36,848 bases of DNA from positions 1-36,848 of the forward strand of contig JADBEO010000041.1 of assembly GCA_031316315.1 (NCBI GenBank), written 5' to 3'. Position 1 is the first letter of the stretch, and the number at the start of each line of letters is the position of its first letter. Below, piece after piece: positions 1 to 7,688 of this stretch. The DNA is from Chelatococcus sambhunathii (GTDB lineage Bacteria > Pseudomonadota > Alphaproteobacteria > Rhizobiales > Methylopilaceae). The translations under genes were made by a program, and so were the position numbers. The notes under the pieces are model-generated. The model saw nothing but the letters and a program-made list of their open reading frames with translations, was not told where the DNA came from and did no database searches.

Positions 1-21
1 CTCCCCTGTCCCGGGGGAGGG
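1..21. repeat. Partial GC-rich intergenic palindrome at the window edge
   Basis: Positions 1-6 (CTCCCC) pair with 14-19 (GGGGAG) to form a short hairpin about 30 nt past the recQ stop codon. A related palindrome with the same ctcccctg core lies at the other end of the window (36825-36847), so this is probably one edge of a dispersed intergenic element rather than a gene-specific terminator. The element is cut by the window boundary. Confidence 0.4.
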
Positions 22-49
22 ATTCGGGGACGGCGGCGGCAAGAAGGCG

Positions 50-1873
50 TCACCCGTTCGACAGCGCGCGCAGGAACGCCGAGCCGAAGGCCTCGAGCTT
101 CGCCGCGCCGACGCCCTTGACCCTGCCGAGCTCGTCGAGCGTCGTCGGGCGCGTCGCCGCCATCTCGATCAGCGTCTTGTCAGAGAAGATCACATAGGCC
201 GGCACGGCGCGCGCGATGGCGAGCTCCCGGCGCAGCGCCTTGAGCGACTGGAGCAGGGCTTCGTCGACGCCGCTCGCGACCGCCTCCGCGACCATCGCAC
301 GCCTCCGCTCGCGCTTCTTCGGACGCGGCTTGGCGACGGAGACGCGTTCTTCTCCGACGAGGATGAGCCGACCCTTCTCGGTCAGCGAAATCCCGCCGAA
401 GGCGCCGGTCTCGACCTCCAGCGCATGGCAGGCGACGAGCTGGCGCAGGATCGCGCGCCACTCCGCCGCCGGCCGGTCCGGGCCTTTGCCGAAGCCGTCC
501 AGCCGGTCGTGGCCGCGGGCCGTCACCGTCTCGCTTTCATGCCCGACGGCGAGCGCGACGATGTGAGCCGCGCCGAAGCGTTCGCCGGTCGCGCTGGCGA
601 GCGTCAGCAGCAGCCTTGCCTCTTCCGTCGCGTCGATCACCTCCGGCGGGTCGAGGCAGACGTCGCAGTTGCCACAGGGCGGCGAAACCTCGCCGAAATA
701 GGCGAGCAGCGCCTGGCGACGGCAGGCGGTGGTCTCGCAGAAGCCGACGAGCGCGTCGAGCCGCCGGCTCTCGACCCGCTTGCGCTCAGGGGCCGCGTCC
801 TGCTCGTCGATGAAGCGACGGCGCGTGCGGATGTCTTCGAGCCCATAGAACAGCAGCGCCTCGGCCGGCTCGCCGTCACGGCCGGCGCGGCCGATTTCCT
901 GATAGTACGCCTCGAGGCTGCCGGGCGCGTCTCCGTGGACGACGTAGCGGACGTCCGCCTTATCGATCCCCATGCCGAAGGCGACGGTCGCCACCATCAC
1001 CACGCCGCGCTCGGCGAGAAACGCCTCCTGCGCCGCCGCGCGCGCGGCGGCGTCCATCCCGGCATGGTAGGCGAGCGCCTTCACCCCGGCCGACTGGAGG
1101 CGGGCCGCGGTGTCGTCGACCTTCTTGCGCGAGATGCGGTAGACGACGCCGCTCTGGTCCGGCCGGGCGGCCACGAAGCGCTCGATGGCCTCGCCCGTGT
1201 CCCGCTTGTCCTGCACGGCGATCGAGATGTTCGGCCGGTCGAAGCCGGCGACGAAGGTCTCCGCGCGGCCGTCGAACAATTTCGCGACGATGTCGTCGCG
1301 GGTCGACTGGTCCGCGGTCGCGGTCAGCGCGATCATCCGCGCCTTGGGCAATGCAGCTCGGGCCTCGCCGAGCGCAAGATACTCGGCGCGGAACGAGTGC
1401 CCCCATTGCGAGATGCAGTGCGCCTCGTCGATCGCGACAAGCGAGACCGGGAGCCGCCCGAGCGCCGCGAGCATCCGCGCGGTCATAAGCCGCTCCGGCG
1501 CGAGATAGAGCAGCCGCGCCTCGCCGGACGCGACCCGCCGCCACGACGCGACGTTGTCCTCGCGCGACTTGCCGGAATGAATCGCTTCGGCCTGGACGCC
1601 GTCGAGCCTGAGGCCCGCGACCTGGTCGTCCATCAGCGCGATCAGCGGCGAGACCACGACGGCGAGGCCGCCCAGCACCAGCGCGGGCGCCTGATAGCAG
1701 AGCGACTTTCCCGCGCCGGTCGGCATCACGGCCAGCACGTCGTTGCCGGCGAGCACGGCGTCGATCACCGGCTCCTGGCCGGGCCGGAAGGCGTCGAAGC
1801 CGAAGGCGGTCTTCAGGACGCGGTATTTTTCGGCTTCGAGCTCGGAGCTCAGCCGGAAAGTTGGGGCGATCAT
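50..1873 (-). CDS. recQ: ATP-dependent DNA helicase RecQ
   Basis: This is a 607-residue superfamily 2 helicase that unwinds DNA 3'-to-5' in recombination and stalled-fork repair. Visible features in order are the Q-motif region (FRPGQ, about residues 29-33), Walker A (PTGAGKS, 51-57), the DEAH box (149-152) followed by the RecQ-typical CISQWGHSFR, helicase C-terminal motifs including QEIGRAGRDG, and the RecQ zinc site with four cysteines (CETTACRR then PCGNCDVC). A winged-helix region follows, and the C-terminus is an HRDC domain (about 530-605). The length matches the family. The start ATG at 1873 leaves a short N-terminal lead before the conserved core. It lies about 40 nt downstream of the copper-chaperone gene on the same strand and may be co-transcribed with it. 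The identification is secure. Confidence 0.97.
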   Translation of the reverse strand: MIAPTFRLSSELEAEKYRVLKTAFGFDAFRPGQEPVIDAVLAGNDVLAVMPTGAGKSLCYQAPALVLGGLAVVVSPLIALMDDQVAGLRLDGVQAEAIHSGKSREDNVASWRRVASGEARLLYLAPERLMTARMLAALGRLPVSLVAIDEAHCISQWGHSFRAEYLALGEARAALPKARMIALTATADQSTRDDIVAKLFDGRAETFVAGFDRPNISIAVQDKRDTGEAIERFVAARPDQSGVVYRISRKKVDDTAARLQSAGVKALAYHAGMDAAARAAAQEAFLAERGVVMVATVAFGMGIDKADVRYVVHGDAPGSLEAYYQEIGRAGRDGEPAEALLFYGLEDIRTRRRFIDEQDAAPERKRVESRRLDALVGFCETTACRRQALLAYFGEVSPPCGNCDVCLDPPEVIDATEEARLLLTLASATGERFGAAHIVALAVGHESETVTARGHDRLDGFGKGPDRPAAEWRAILRQLVACHALEVETGAFGGISLTEKGRLILVGEERVSVAKPRPKKRERRRAMVAEAVASGVDEALLQSLKALRRELAIARAVPAYVIFSDKTLIEMAATRPTTLDELGRVKGVGAAKLEAFGSAFLRALSNG

Positions 1874-1913
1874 GAGGCCCGCACGCTTACCGGATTCGCG
1901 CGCGCCTTGCGCC

Positions 1914-2402
1914 TCACATGCCGTGTTTGTCGTGGTCCATCTGCTTGTCGGGCTTGGCGCCGGCGCCCTCGATGGCGAACTCGACCTCGACCCTGCCCGC
2001 CTTTGCGAAGGTGAGCTCGCCCTTGACCTTCTGGCCCTTGGCGAGCGGCTGCTTCAGGCCGATGAACATCAGGTGCTTGCCGCCGGGCGCGAGCTCGGCC
2101 GTCTCGCCCGGCTTGATCTCGACGCCGCCTTCGACCGGCCGCATCTTGGCGACGCCGTCCTCCTCGAGGCTCTCGTGGATCTCGACCTTGTCGGCGAAGG
2201 GCACGGAGACGGTGACCAGTCGATCCGCGGACGCGCCGTTGTTCTTCACCGTCAGGAAGCCGCCGCCGATCTTGGCGCCGGCGACGGTCGCGCGGGCCCA
2301 GGGGTGGCCGATGAGCAGGTCGCCGGCCTTGTATTCGTGAGCGGTCGCGGCGGTCGCGGCCAGCGCGAGCGCCAGCGGCGCCAGAAAGCGGAACGTCAAC
2401 AT
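1914..2402 (-). CDS. Periplasmic copper chaperone, PCu(A)C family
   Basis: This 162-residue exported protein belongs to the family that binds Cu(I) in the periplasm and delivers it, typically to cytochrome c oxidase. I chose the ATG at 2402 over the upstream in-frame ATG at 2459 because it follows a GGGAGG ribosome-binding site and begins directly with a signal peptide (MLTFRFLAPLALALAATAATA, cleaved before HEYKAG). The copper-ligand pattern is clear: His followed ten residues later by Met (HESLEEDGVAKM), then HLM. The C-terminus ends in a His/Met-rich tail (QMDHDKHGM) that could bind further copper, which is an inference. It sits between tilS and recQ. No SCO-type partner is visible, although PCu(A)C genes are often next to one. 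The family call is secure; the oxidase role is inferred. Confidence 0.9.
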   Translation of the reverse strand: MLTFRFLAPLALALAATAATAHEYKAGDLLIGHPWARATVAGAKIGGGFLTVKNNGASADRLVTVSVPFADKVEIHESLEEDGVAKMRPVEGGVEIKPGETAELAPGGKHLMFIGLKQPLAKGQKVKGELTFAKAGRVEVEFAIEGAGAKPDKQMDHDKHGM

Positions 2403-2455
2403 ATCGAGCCTCCCGGAACGGAACGCCCAACAGGGCGCGGCGAAGGTCGGGATGG

Positions 2456-3460
2456 TCATAGACCTCCGCGCCCGCCCGCGCCATCGCCGCGGCGCGGCGG
2501 AGCGGGCTGCGCGACGATCCGCCCGCCCGGCCGCCAGGCGACGCGGGCGCCGGCGAGGGTCGCCGCGCCCTGAGGCTCCGTGACGATGCGGTCGGCGAGG
2601 CGCTCCAGCCGTTCGAGATGAACCCGTCCGCCGCCGACCTCGTGGACGACGCGGCCGAGCAGGCGAAGCTTGATCTCGTCCGGGAGCGCCGCGGCGGCGG
2701 GCGCGACGATCCGGCCCTTGCCCTTCTCCGACACATGGGCGGACGCCGCCGCGTCGACTGCGGCGTCGAGCGCGGCGTTCACGCGCGCCATCCGAAAGGC
2801 GAGCGTGGCGAGACGCTCATGCGTCAGGCCCTCGCGCTCGAGGGCGGCGCGGCCGGCGCGCAACCGGGCGCGGGCGAAGGCGGGATCGGCGTTCATCGCG
2901 TCGTCGGACCAGCGCATGACGCGCTGCTCGAGGCTGGCGATGAGGCGGGCCTTCGGAACGCCGAGAAAGGGCCGCAGATGCAGGACGCCGCCCCGCTCGA
3001 CCGTCTGTCGCATGGCGGCCAGGCCCACCGGACCGCTGCCGGCGGCGAGCCGCATCAACACCGTCTCGGCCTGGTCGTCGAGCGTATGCGCGGTCGCGAG
3101 CGCGTCGGCGCCGATCTCGCGGGCGTAGGCGACCAGCGCCTCATAGCGGAGCGTGCGGGCCGTCGATTCGATCTTCGTTTTCCGCCCGACGGGCGCGGCG
3201 AGCCGAACATGCGGCAGCTCGAAGTCCGCCGCGATGCGGGCGACGGTCTCGATCTCCTCCGCCGCCTCGGCCCTTAGCCCGTGATCGACAGTGGCGACGG
3301 AGAGTTTCGGGCGCTCGCGCTTGTCGGCCCATTCGGCGGCGAGCACCAGCAGCGCGGTCGAGTCGGCGCCGCCCGAGACAGCCAGCAGCACATGGCGCCG
3401 CGGAACGAACCAGCGCTCGAACAGAGCGGCCTGTTCGGCGCCGCCGAGCGGGTCGTTCAT
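2456..3460 (-). CDS. tilS: tRNA(Ile)-lysidine synthetase TilS
   Basis: TilS attaches lysine to C34 of the CAU-anticodon tRNA-Ile, so that the tRNA reads AUA and is charged with isoleucine. The protein has 334 residues with the N-type ATP pyrophosphatase P-loop SGGADS at 29-34. This is followed by the family patterns TVDHGLR and ATAHTLDDQAETVLMRL, and the recognisable segment HLRPFLGVPKARL. It is shorter than the E. coli enzyme (about 430 residues), which agrees with the reduced C-terminal region of many alphaproteobacterial TilS proteins. It starts 7 nt after the cpoB stop on the same strand, the usual place for tilS in this group. It is essential in most bacteria. The identification is secure. 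Confidence 0.95.
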   Translation of the reverse strand: MNDPLGGAEQAALFERWFVPRRHVLLAVSGGADSTALLVLAAEWADKRERPKLSVATVDHGLRAEAAEEIETVARIAADFELPHVRLAAPVGRKTKIESTARTLRYEALVAYAREIGADALATAHTLDDQAETVLMRLAAGSGPVGLAAMRQTVERGGVLHLRPFLGVPKARLIASLEQRVMRWSDDAMNADPAFARARLRAGRAALEREGLTHERLATLAFRMARVNAALDAAVDAAASAHVSEKGKGRIVAPAAAALPDEIKLRLLGRVVHEVGGGRVHLERLERLADRIVTEPQGAATLAGARVAWRPGGRIVAQPAPPRRGDGAGGRGGL

Positions 3461-3467
3461 GGACGCC

Positions 3468-4529
3468 TCAGCAGCTCAGGCGCTTGAACTCGCGATCCGA
3501 CTGGGCCTTGATCCGCGCATACTTCTTGCCGGCGGCGTCCAGCGTGGCGCAGGCCTGTTCCTTCTGGCCCATGCCGTTCAGCGCCATGCCGAGCTTCAGC
3601 ATGCTCTCCGGCGCCTTGGCCGAGCCGGGCGCATCCTTGTAGATCTCCAGGAAGGTCGCGACCGCGTCGGTGTAGTTCTTGCGCTGGTACTGGCTCTCGC
3701 CGAGCCAGTAGCGCGCCTCGGGAGCCTTGGCGTCCTTCGGATAGGTCCTCAGGAAGTCGCGGAAGGTCGCCTCGGCCTGATTGTAGTCGCGGCGCTGAAT
3801 GAAGCCGACGCCGAGGTCGAACTGGTCGCGCGCGCCGCCCGCTCCGGCGGTCACGCCCGGAAGCGAGTCGTCCCGGGCCGCCATCCTGTCGCCGCCGATC
3901 GTCGGGGCGCGGCCGCCTCCGACCCCGGGCGGGCGGATGCTCATCGGTGCATTCGGGTCGCCGTCGTCGGCGCCGCCGATCAGGCCGCCGATCGCGTCGT
4001 CGCCGCCGCGCGACTGGCCCAGCGAGGCCGGCGGGGCGCCGAGACCGCCGTCGCGGCCGCCGAGGCCCGCCGTCGGACCGCCCATCGCGTCGCCGGCGTC
4101 GCCGCGCTTCGGCGGCCGCGAGCCGCCGCCGGACGAACCGCCTCCGCTTTTGCCGCTTTCGATATCCTGGAAACGGAAGTCGACGTCGCCCTGGAAGCGC
4201 TTCAGCGCCTCGTCGTTCTTGCGGCCCTGATACTGGATCTCGTCCAGCCGGCCATTGAGCTGCCGCATCTGGTTCTCGAGCCGGTCGAGCCTGACGGCGA
4301 TGTCGGCGAGCGAGGACGACTGCGCCATCTGGACGTTGCTCGGCGCGGCGGGTTTCTCCTCGCGGCCGAAGAAGCTGAGGCTCCGCTCCAGCCCGTCGAC
4401 GCGCTGCTCGAGCCAGTTCGGCGCGCGCTCGGATGACGGCTCGGCAAAGGCGGCGGCCGGGGCCAGGCAGACGAAAACGGCCCCGAACGCGAGGCGCCGG
4501 AGCGGGACAGGGCGGACGAGATCGAGCAT
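3468..4529 (-). CDS. cpoB: Tol-Pal system protein CpoB (YbgF)
   Basis: CpoB is a periplasmic partner of TolA that links the Tol machine to peptidoglycan synthesis by PBP1B-type enzymes during constriction. The 353-residue protein has a signal peptide (about 1-29, ending AAAFA), and a trimerising coiled coil (about 71-125, with LADIAVRLDRLENQMRQLNGRL). A long Gly/Pro/Asp-rich linker follows (about 128-230), then a TPR domain (about 233-353) with the family phrases FRDFLRTYPKDAKAPEARYWLGES and APESMLKLGMALNGMGQKEQAC. The linker makes it longer than the roughly 260-residue E. coli protein; long linkers are common in alphaproteobacteria. It follows pal on the same strand after a 123-nt gap that contains a strong stem-loop, so its expression may be partly separate from that of pal. 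Confidence 0.95.
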   Translation of the reverse strand: MLDLVRPVPLRRLAFGAVFVCLAPAAAFAEPSSERAPNWLEQRVDGLERSLSFFGREEKPAAPSNVQMAQSSSLADIAVRLDRLENQMRQLNGRLDEIQYQGRKNDEALKRFQGDVDFRFQDIESGKSGGGSSGGGSRPPKRGDAGDAMGGPTAGLGGRDGGLGAPPASLGQSRGGDDAIGGLIGGADDGDPNAPMSIRPPGVGGGRAPTIGGDRMAARDDSLPGVTAGAGGARDQFDLGVGFIQRRDYNQAEATFRDFLRTYPKDAKAPEARYWLGESQYQRKNYTDAVATFLEIYKDAPGSAKAPESMLKLGMALNGMGQKEQACATLDAAGKKYARIKAQSDREFKRLSC

Positions 4530-4602
4530 GGACGAAACGGTTCCGGCCGGGAGGTCGAGCGATCCGCGATTAAGCGGCTTGTTCGGCCGAATTAGGGCCG
4601 AT

Positions 4603-4639
4603 CCCGGCGGCGTCCGCCAGATGACGGAACGCCGCCGGG
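4603..4639 (-). terminator. Stem-loop between pal and cpoB
   Basis: A perfect 11-bp GC-rich inverted repeat (4603-4613 with 4629-4639) encloses a 15-nt loop, 13 nt past the pal stop codon. No U-run follows, so it is not a canonical intrinsic terminator. It could attenuate read-through into cpoB or protect the 3' end of a pal transcript. The structure is seen directly; the function is inferred. Confidence 0.45.
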
Positions 4640-4652
4640 GTCGGATTTCAAG

Positions 4653-5171
4653 TCACGAGCCCGCGCCGCCCTTCAGGACGGTGACCGCGCGACGGTTCTG
4701 CGACCAGCAGGAGATGTCGTCGCACACCGCGACCGGACGCTCCTTGCCGTAGGAGATGGTGCGCATCCGGCCCGCCGAGACGCCGCGAGCCGCCAAATAG
4801 TCGCGGGTGACCTGCGAGCGGCGGGCGCCGAGCGCGAAGTTGTACTCGCGCGTGCCGCGCTCGTCGGCGTGGCCTTCGACGGTGATCTGGTAGCGCGGAT
4901 AGCGCGAGAGCCACTGCGCCTGCTTGTCGAGCGTCGAGCGCGCGGTCGAGGTGAGTTCGGTCGAGTCGGTCTCGAAGAACACGCGGTCGCCGACGTTGAC
5001 GACGAAGTCCTGCTGGCTGCCGGGAGGGCCTCCGCGGCCGCCATAGCCGCCCGCCCCGCCGGCGCCGTCGAGCCCGTCGCCAGTCTTCTTGGCGCAGGCG
5101 CCGAGGGCGAGCGCCGCGCACAGCGCGACGGCGATCTTGGCGCTGCGGCCGATACGCATGGTACGCAACAT
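4653..5171 (-). CDS. pal: Peptidoglycan-associated lipoprotein Pal
   Basis: Pal is the outer-membrane lipoprotein that binds peptidoglycan and TolB. Starting at the ATG at 5171, which has an AAGGAG ribosome-binding site about 9 nt upstream, the protein has 172 residues. It shows a lipoprotein signal peptide with lipobox LGAC (acylated Cys26), a Gly-rich linker, and an OmpA-C domain with the diaminopimelate-binding stretch VEGHADERGTREYNFALGARR. Two further cysteines near the C-terminus (CDDISCW) are typical of alphaproteobacterial Pal. An in-frame ATG at 5210 would add 13 residues before the signal peptide and is less likely. The usual tolB-pal linkage is broken here by two plus-strand genes, so pal must have its own promoter in the 447 bp upstream. 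Confidence 0.95.
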   Translation of the reverse strand: MLRTMRIGRSAKIAVALCAALALGACAKKTGDGLDGAGGAGGYGGRGGPPGSQQDFVVNVGDRVFFETDSTELTSTARSTLDKQAQWLSRYPRYQITVEGHADERGTREYNFALGARRSQVTRDYLAARGVSAGRMRTISYGKERPVAVCDDISCWSQNRRAVTVLKGGAGS

Positions 5172-5618
5172 ACCCGATGACTCCTTGTGGCTTTGCGTTG
5201 CGCAATCCATAGCATCGTCCCCCTTAACCGAAGGTTCCGTTAGGCTTAAACAACCGTTGATTTCGGCCCCGACGCCGAAATCTTGGGCGCCCGGCTTCGC
5301 CCCCGAACACGGCGCGACGGCGGCGGCGGAAGGGCCGCGATATGATCACGGTGCGGTGAGACCGGAATGACACGGCGGCCGGCTTCGATCTGCTTTTCGG
5401 ATCAACGAGCGCGCAGCTGGCTCGACGTTGAGGGCAAACCCTCAGGAAGATCAGTGCTCATGGGCGCTGACTGGTCGCCTCAAACAGCTGATCGCACCGC
5501 GTTTTCGACCATGTGAACCAAAATCAGCCAAAAAAATCCTAAGCAGTCCTACGTATACCCGCTGCCATAGGGTCGTGAGACCCTCGCCCCCGCTTCAATT
5601 AACAACAAGGGGGGCGTC
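5172..5618. other. 447-bp divergent intergenic region, pal to the first tandem paralogue
   Basis: This region must hold the minus-strand promoter of pal and the plus-strand promoter of the gene at 5619. A perfect 9-bp inverted repeat with a 6-nt loop lies at 5259-5267 and 5274-5282. A 6-bp hairpin with a GTGA loop lies at 5569-5584, inside the probable leader of the plus-strand gene. The part from about 5430 to 5600 is visibly richer in A+T than its surroundings. I see no convincing small gene here. Confidence 0.6.
5539..5556 (+). promoter_or_regulatory. Conserved upstream box of the tandem paralogues, copy 1
   Basis: The 18-nt sequence ctaagcagtcctacgtat ends 62 nt before the start codon at 5619. 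The same box, with one base different, lies 59 nt before the start of the paralogue (6632-6649). It reads as two direct half-sites of pattern CTAMGYAK with a 10-bp period (ctaagcag, tc, ctacgtat). The second half resembles the TACGTA core bound by NarL/FixJ-type response regulators. Conservation and position are seen; binding by such a regulator is inference. Confidence 0.5.
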
Positions 5619-6557
5619 ATGGTTAAGTTCGACAGCGATACGGAGTCGGCCGGTTTCGAGCGCCGCGGCGCCCTCGCCGCTCTGCTTGGAACGGCGGCGG
5701 TCGCCGCCTCCGCCGGATCCGCCCAGGCGGCGTCGCACTCGAACGTCAGGAAGGTCGCGCCGGCCGCCTCGCCGGTCACCGCCACGATCGCGAGCCCGGC
5801 GCTTGCTGGATACGCCTATCGCACCGTCTGGTATTGCGACTTCCTGCCGCTCGATCCGTCCTCGAGCGCCCGCACCTTCGCGGGCTCCGGCGGAATGTAT
5901 GCGGCGAGCGTGCTGGAAGCCTCCATCGAGATCCCCGCCGGCGCGACGCTGCGCGACGCCGAGTGGTACGTCGCCAATAGCTCCGGCGCAGACGCCACAT
6001 TCTATTGCGCGGTCTGGACGCCGGCTGACGGTTACATCGCGACCTTCGCGCCTGCCACTGTACCGTCCACCGGCATTTCCCCGACGGCGACCCGGGTTCT
6101 GACCACCAGCGCAAATTGGGGGCCCTACCCCGACGGCGCCAAGATCATCCTGTATGCCCCGACGGCCTCGAATGTCCTGCTGAACGGCGTCCGTCTCGGG
6201 TTCACCGGCGGCGGCCTCGAGGCGAACATCCGGACGGCGCCGCTCAAGCTTTACGACTCTGCGACGACCGGCGGCAAATACGCCGCCGGAGAGACGCGCA
6301 CGGTCACTCTGGCCGGCGTGCCGGCGGGAACGACCGCCGTGATCCTGCGCGTCATCACGACCGGGTCGACAGCCGCCGGATCCGTGAAGGTGTTTCCCGC
6401 CAACCAGGCGGAGCCGGACGTCGGCACGGGCATCATCGCTGTAAACGCGGAAGGCATCACCGAGGCGACGATCTACGTGATCGCGAACCGGCAAGTGAAG
6501 ATCAGGCCATCGCGCGCGGCCAACGTCCGGCTCGATCTCGTCGGCTGGTACCGCTGA
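5619..6557 (+). CDS. Exported protein with Tat-like signal peptide, unknown function (paralogue 1)
   Basis: I do not recognise a named family. The 312-residue protein begins with a twin-arginine-like signal peptide (RR at 15-16 in ERRGALAALL, hydrophobic stretch to about 33, probable cleavage after AQA at 37). The start ATG follows an AAGGGGGG ribosome-binding site. The mature part looks all-beta and has two regions. Region one, about 60-195, contains GYAYRTVWYCDFLPLDP, IEIPAGATL and NWGPYPDGAKI. Region two, about 200-312, contains LKLYDSATTGG and GVPAGTTAVILRVITTGSTA and ends RLDLVGWYR. Its closing pattern recalls the repeated surface domains of actinobacteria that end in VDVxGYF; that resemblance is by eye only. 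The tandem copy downstream (6709-7662) is nearly identical in region two and more diverged in region one. Both genes lie between tolB and pal, on the opposite strand. Confidence 0.85.
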   Translation: MVKFDSDTESAGFERRGALAALLGTAAVAASAGSAQAASHSNVRKVAPAASPVTATIASPALAGYAYRTVWYCDFLPLDPSSSARTFAGSGGMYAASVLEASIEIPAGATLRDAEWYVANSSGADATFYCAVWTPADGYIATFAPATVPSTGISPTATRVLTTSANWGPYPDGAKIILYAPTASNVLLNGVRLGFTGGGLEANIRTAPLKLYDSATTGGKYAAGETRTVTLAGVPAGTTAVILRVITTGSTAAGSVKVFPANQAEPDVGTGIIAVNAEGITEATIYVIANRQVKIRPSRAANVRLDLVGWYR

Positions 6558-6631
6558 GCCGAGGGATCTCTACACCGTCGCTCGGTCGAGCGGCGGCGTG
6601 GAGTTGCGCAGCCTGCCGTCCGGCCGTGAAT

Positions 6632-6649
6632 CTAAGCAGTGCTACGTAT
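6632..6649 (+). promoter_or_regulatory. Conserved upstream box of the tandem paralogues, copy 2
   Basis: The sequence ctaagcagtgctacgtat matches 17 of 18 bases of the box at 5539-5556 and lies at almost the same distance (59 nt) from its start codon at 6709. The rest of the two leaders is much less alike, so the box appears to be held by selection. It probably marks the promoter or an activator site of the second paralogue. Confidence 0.5.
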
Positions 6650-6708
6650 GGCCGGTCGCGGACGGCAGTGACACGCTTGCCTGCGCTTCCAGCGACAACG
6701 AGGACGAT

Positions 6709-7662
6709 ATGGTCAAGTTCGGCTGCGATACGGAGGCGACCGGCCTCGGGCGCCGCGGCGCTCTCGCGGGGCTGTTTGCGTTCGCCGCCGCCGCGACGAT
6801 GGCCGGACCGGCGATGGCCGGACCAGCGCCGAACGTCCGGCGTAGCGCGGCGGCGCGATCGCCGGCGGCCTCGCCGGACACCGACACGATCGCGTCTCCG
6901 CCGACGCCCGGCTACGCCTACCGGACCCTGTGGTACAACGACTTCCTTCCGCTCGACCCGTCGGCCAACGCCCGCACTTTCGGCGGCGCCGGCGGCTTCT
7001 ACTCGGACACCGGCCTGCAGGCGGCCGTCGAGATCCCGGCTGGCGCCCTGCTTCGCAGCGTCGAATGGTTCGTCGCGAACACGTCCGGCTCGAACATGGC
7101 GTTCTACGCCCAGATCTGGACGCCTACGGACGCATACATCACGCAGGTGGTCACCACGATCGTGCCTTCGAGCGCATCGTCGACCCCGACGATGACGCTT
7201 GGGCTCACGACGAGCGACAACTGGGGCCCCTATCCGGAAGGGTCCAAGATCGTCCTCTATGCGCCGACCACGCCGACATGCCTTCTGAACGGCGTGCGTC
7301 TCGGCTTTACGGGCGGCGGTCTCGAGACGAACATCCGGCCCGCCCCCCTTAAGCTCTACGACTCGGCGACGACCGGCGGGAAGTTCGCCGCAGGAGAGAC
7401 GCGCACGATCACGCTGCCCGGCGTGCCGGCGGGCACGACCGCCGTGATCCTGCGCATCATCACCACGGGCTCGACGGCGGCCGGGACTGTAAAGGTGTTC
7501 CCGGCCAACCAGCCGGAGCCGGACGTCGGCGCGGCCGACATCGGCGCGAATACGGAAAGCGTCACCGAGGCGACGATTTATATGATCGCGAACCGACAGG
7601 TGAAGATCAGGCCGTCGCGCGCGGCCCATGTCCGGTTCGACCTGGTCGGCTGGCACCGCTGA
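6709..7662 (+). CDS. Exported protein with Tat-like signal peptide, unknown function (paralogue 2)
   Basis: This 317-residue paralogue of the product at 5619-6557 starts identically (MVKF), has RR at the same place (15-16, GRRGALAGLF) and a probable cleavage site at the same residue (after AMA, 37). I chose the ATG at 6709 because it follows a GAGGA ribosome-binding site and aligns with paralogue 1; the reading frame stays open further upstream without support. The C-terminal part from LLNGVRLGFTGGG to the end is almost identical to paralogue 1. The N-terminal beta region differs at many positions but keeps GYAYRT, DFLPLDP and NWGPYP. It lacks the internal cysteines of paralogue 1 (Cys in VWYCDF and TFYCAV) and has a different one (TTPTCLL). 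Its stop is 26 nt from the convergent tolB stop. The function is unknown; a surface or adhesion role would be speculation. Confidence 0.85.
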   Translation: MVKFGCDTEATGLGRRGALAGLFAFAAAATMAGPAMAGPAPNVRRSAAARSPAASPDTDTIASPPTPGYAYRTLWYNDFLPLDPSANARTFGGAGGFYSDTGLQAAVEIPAGALLRSVEWFVANTSGSNMAFYAQIWTPTDAYITQVVTTIVPSSASSTPTMTLGLTTSDNWGPYPEGSKIVLYAPTTPTCLLNGVRLGFTGGGLETNIRPAPLKLYDSATTGGKFAAGETRTITLPGVPAGTTAVILRIITTGSTAAGTVKVFPANQPEPDVGAADIGANTESVTEATIYMIANRQVKIRPSRAAHVRFDLVGWHR

Positions 7663-7688
7663 GTTGAAGCTCTTCGCGGCGTCGCCGC

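Noticed and set aside
425-2014. Long open frame on the plus strand (529 codons) opposite recQ
   Set aside because: It is antisense to a complete recQ gene. Its Arg/Ala/Asp-rich translation has no recognisable domain, as expected from the mirror of high-G+C codons.
3799-4258. Proline/Arg-rich plus-strand frames opposite cpoB
   Set aside because: They are complements of the Gly-rich linker of CpoB and have no ribosome-binding sites.
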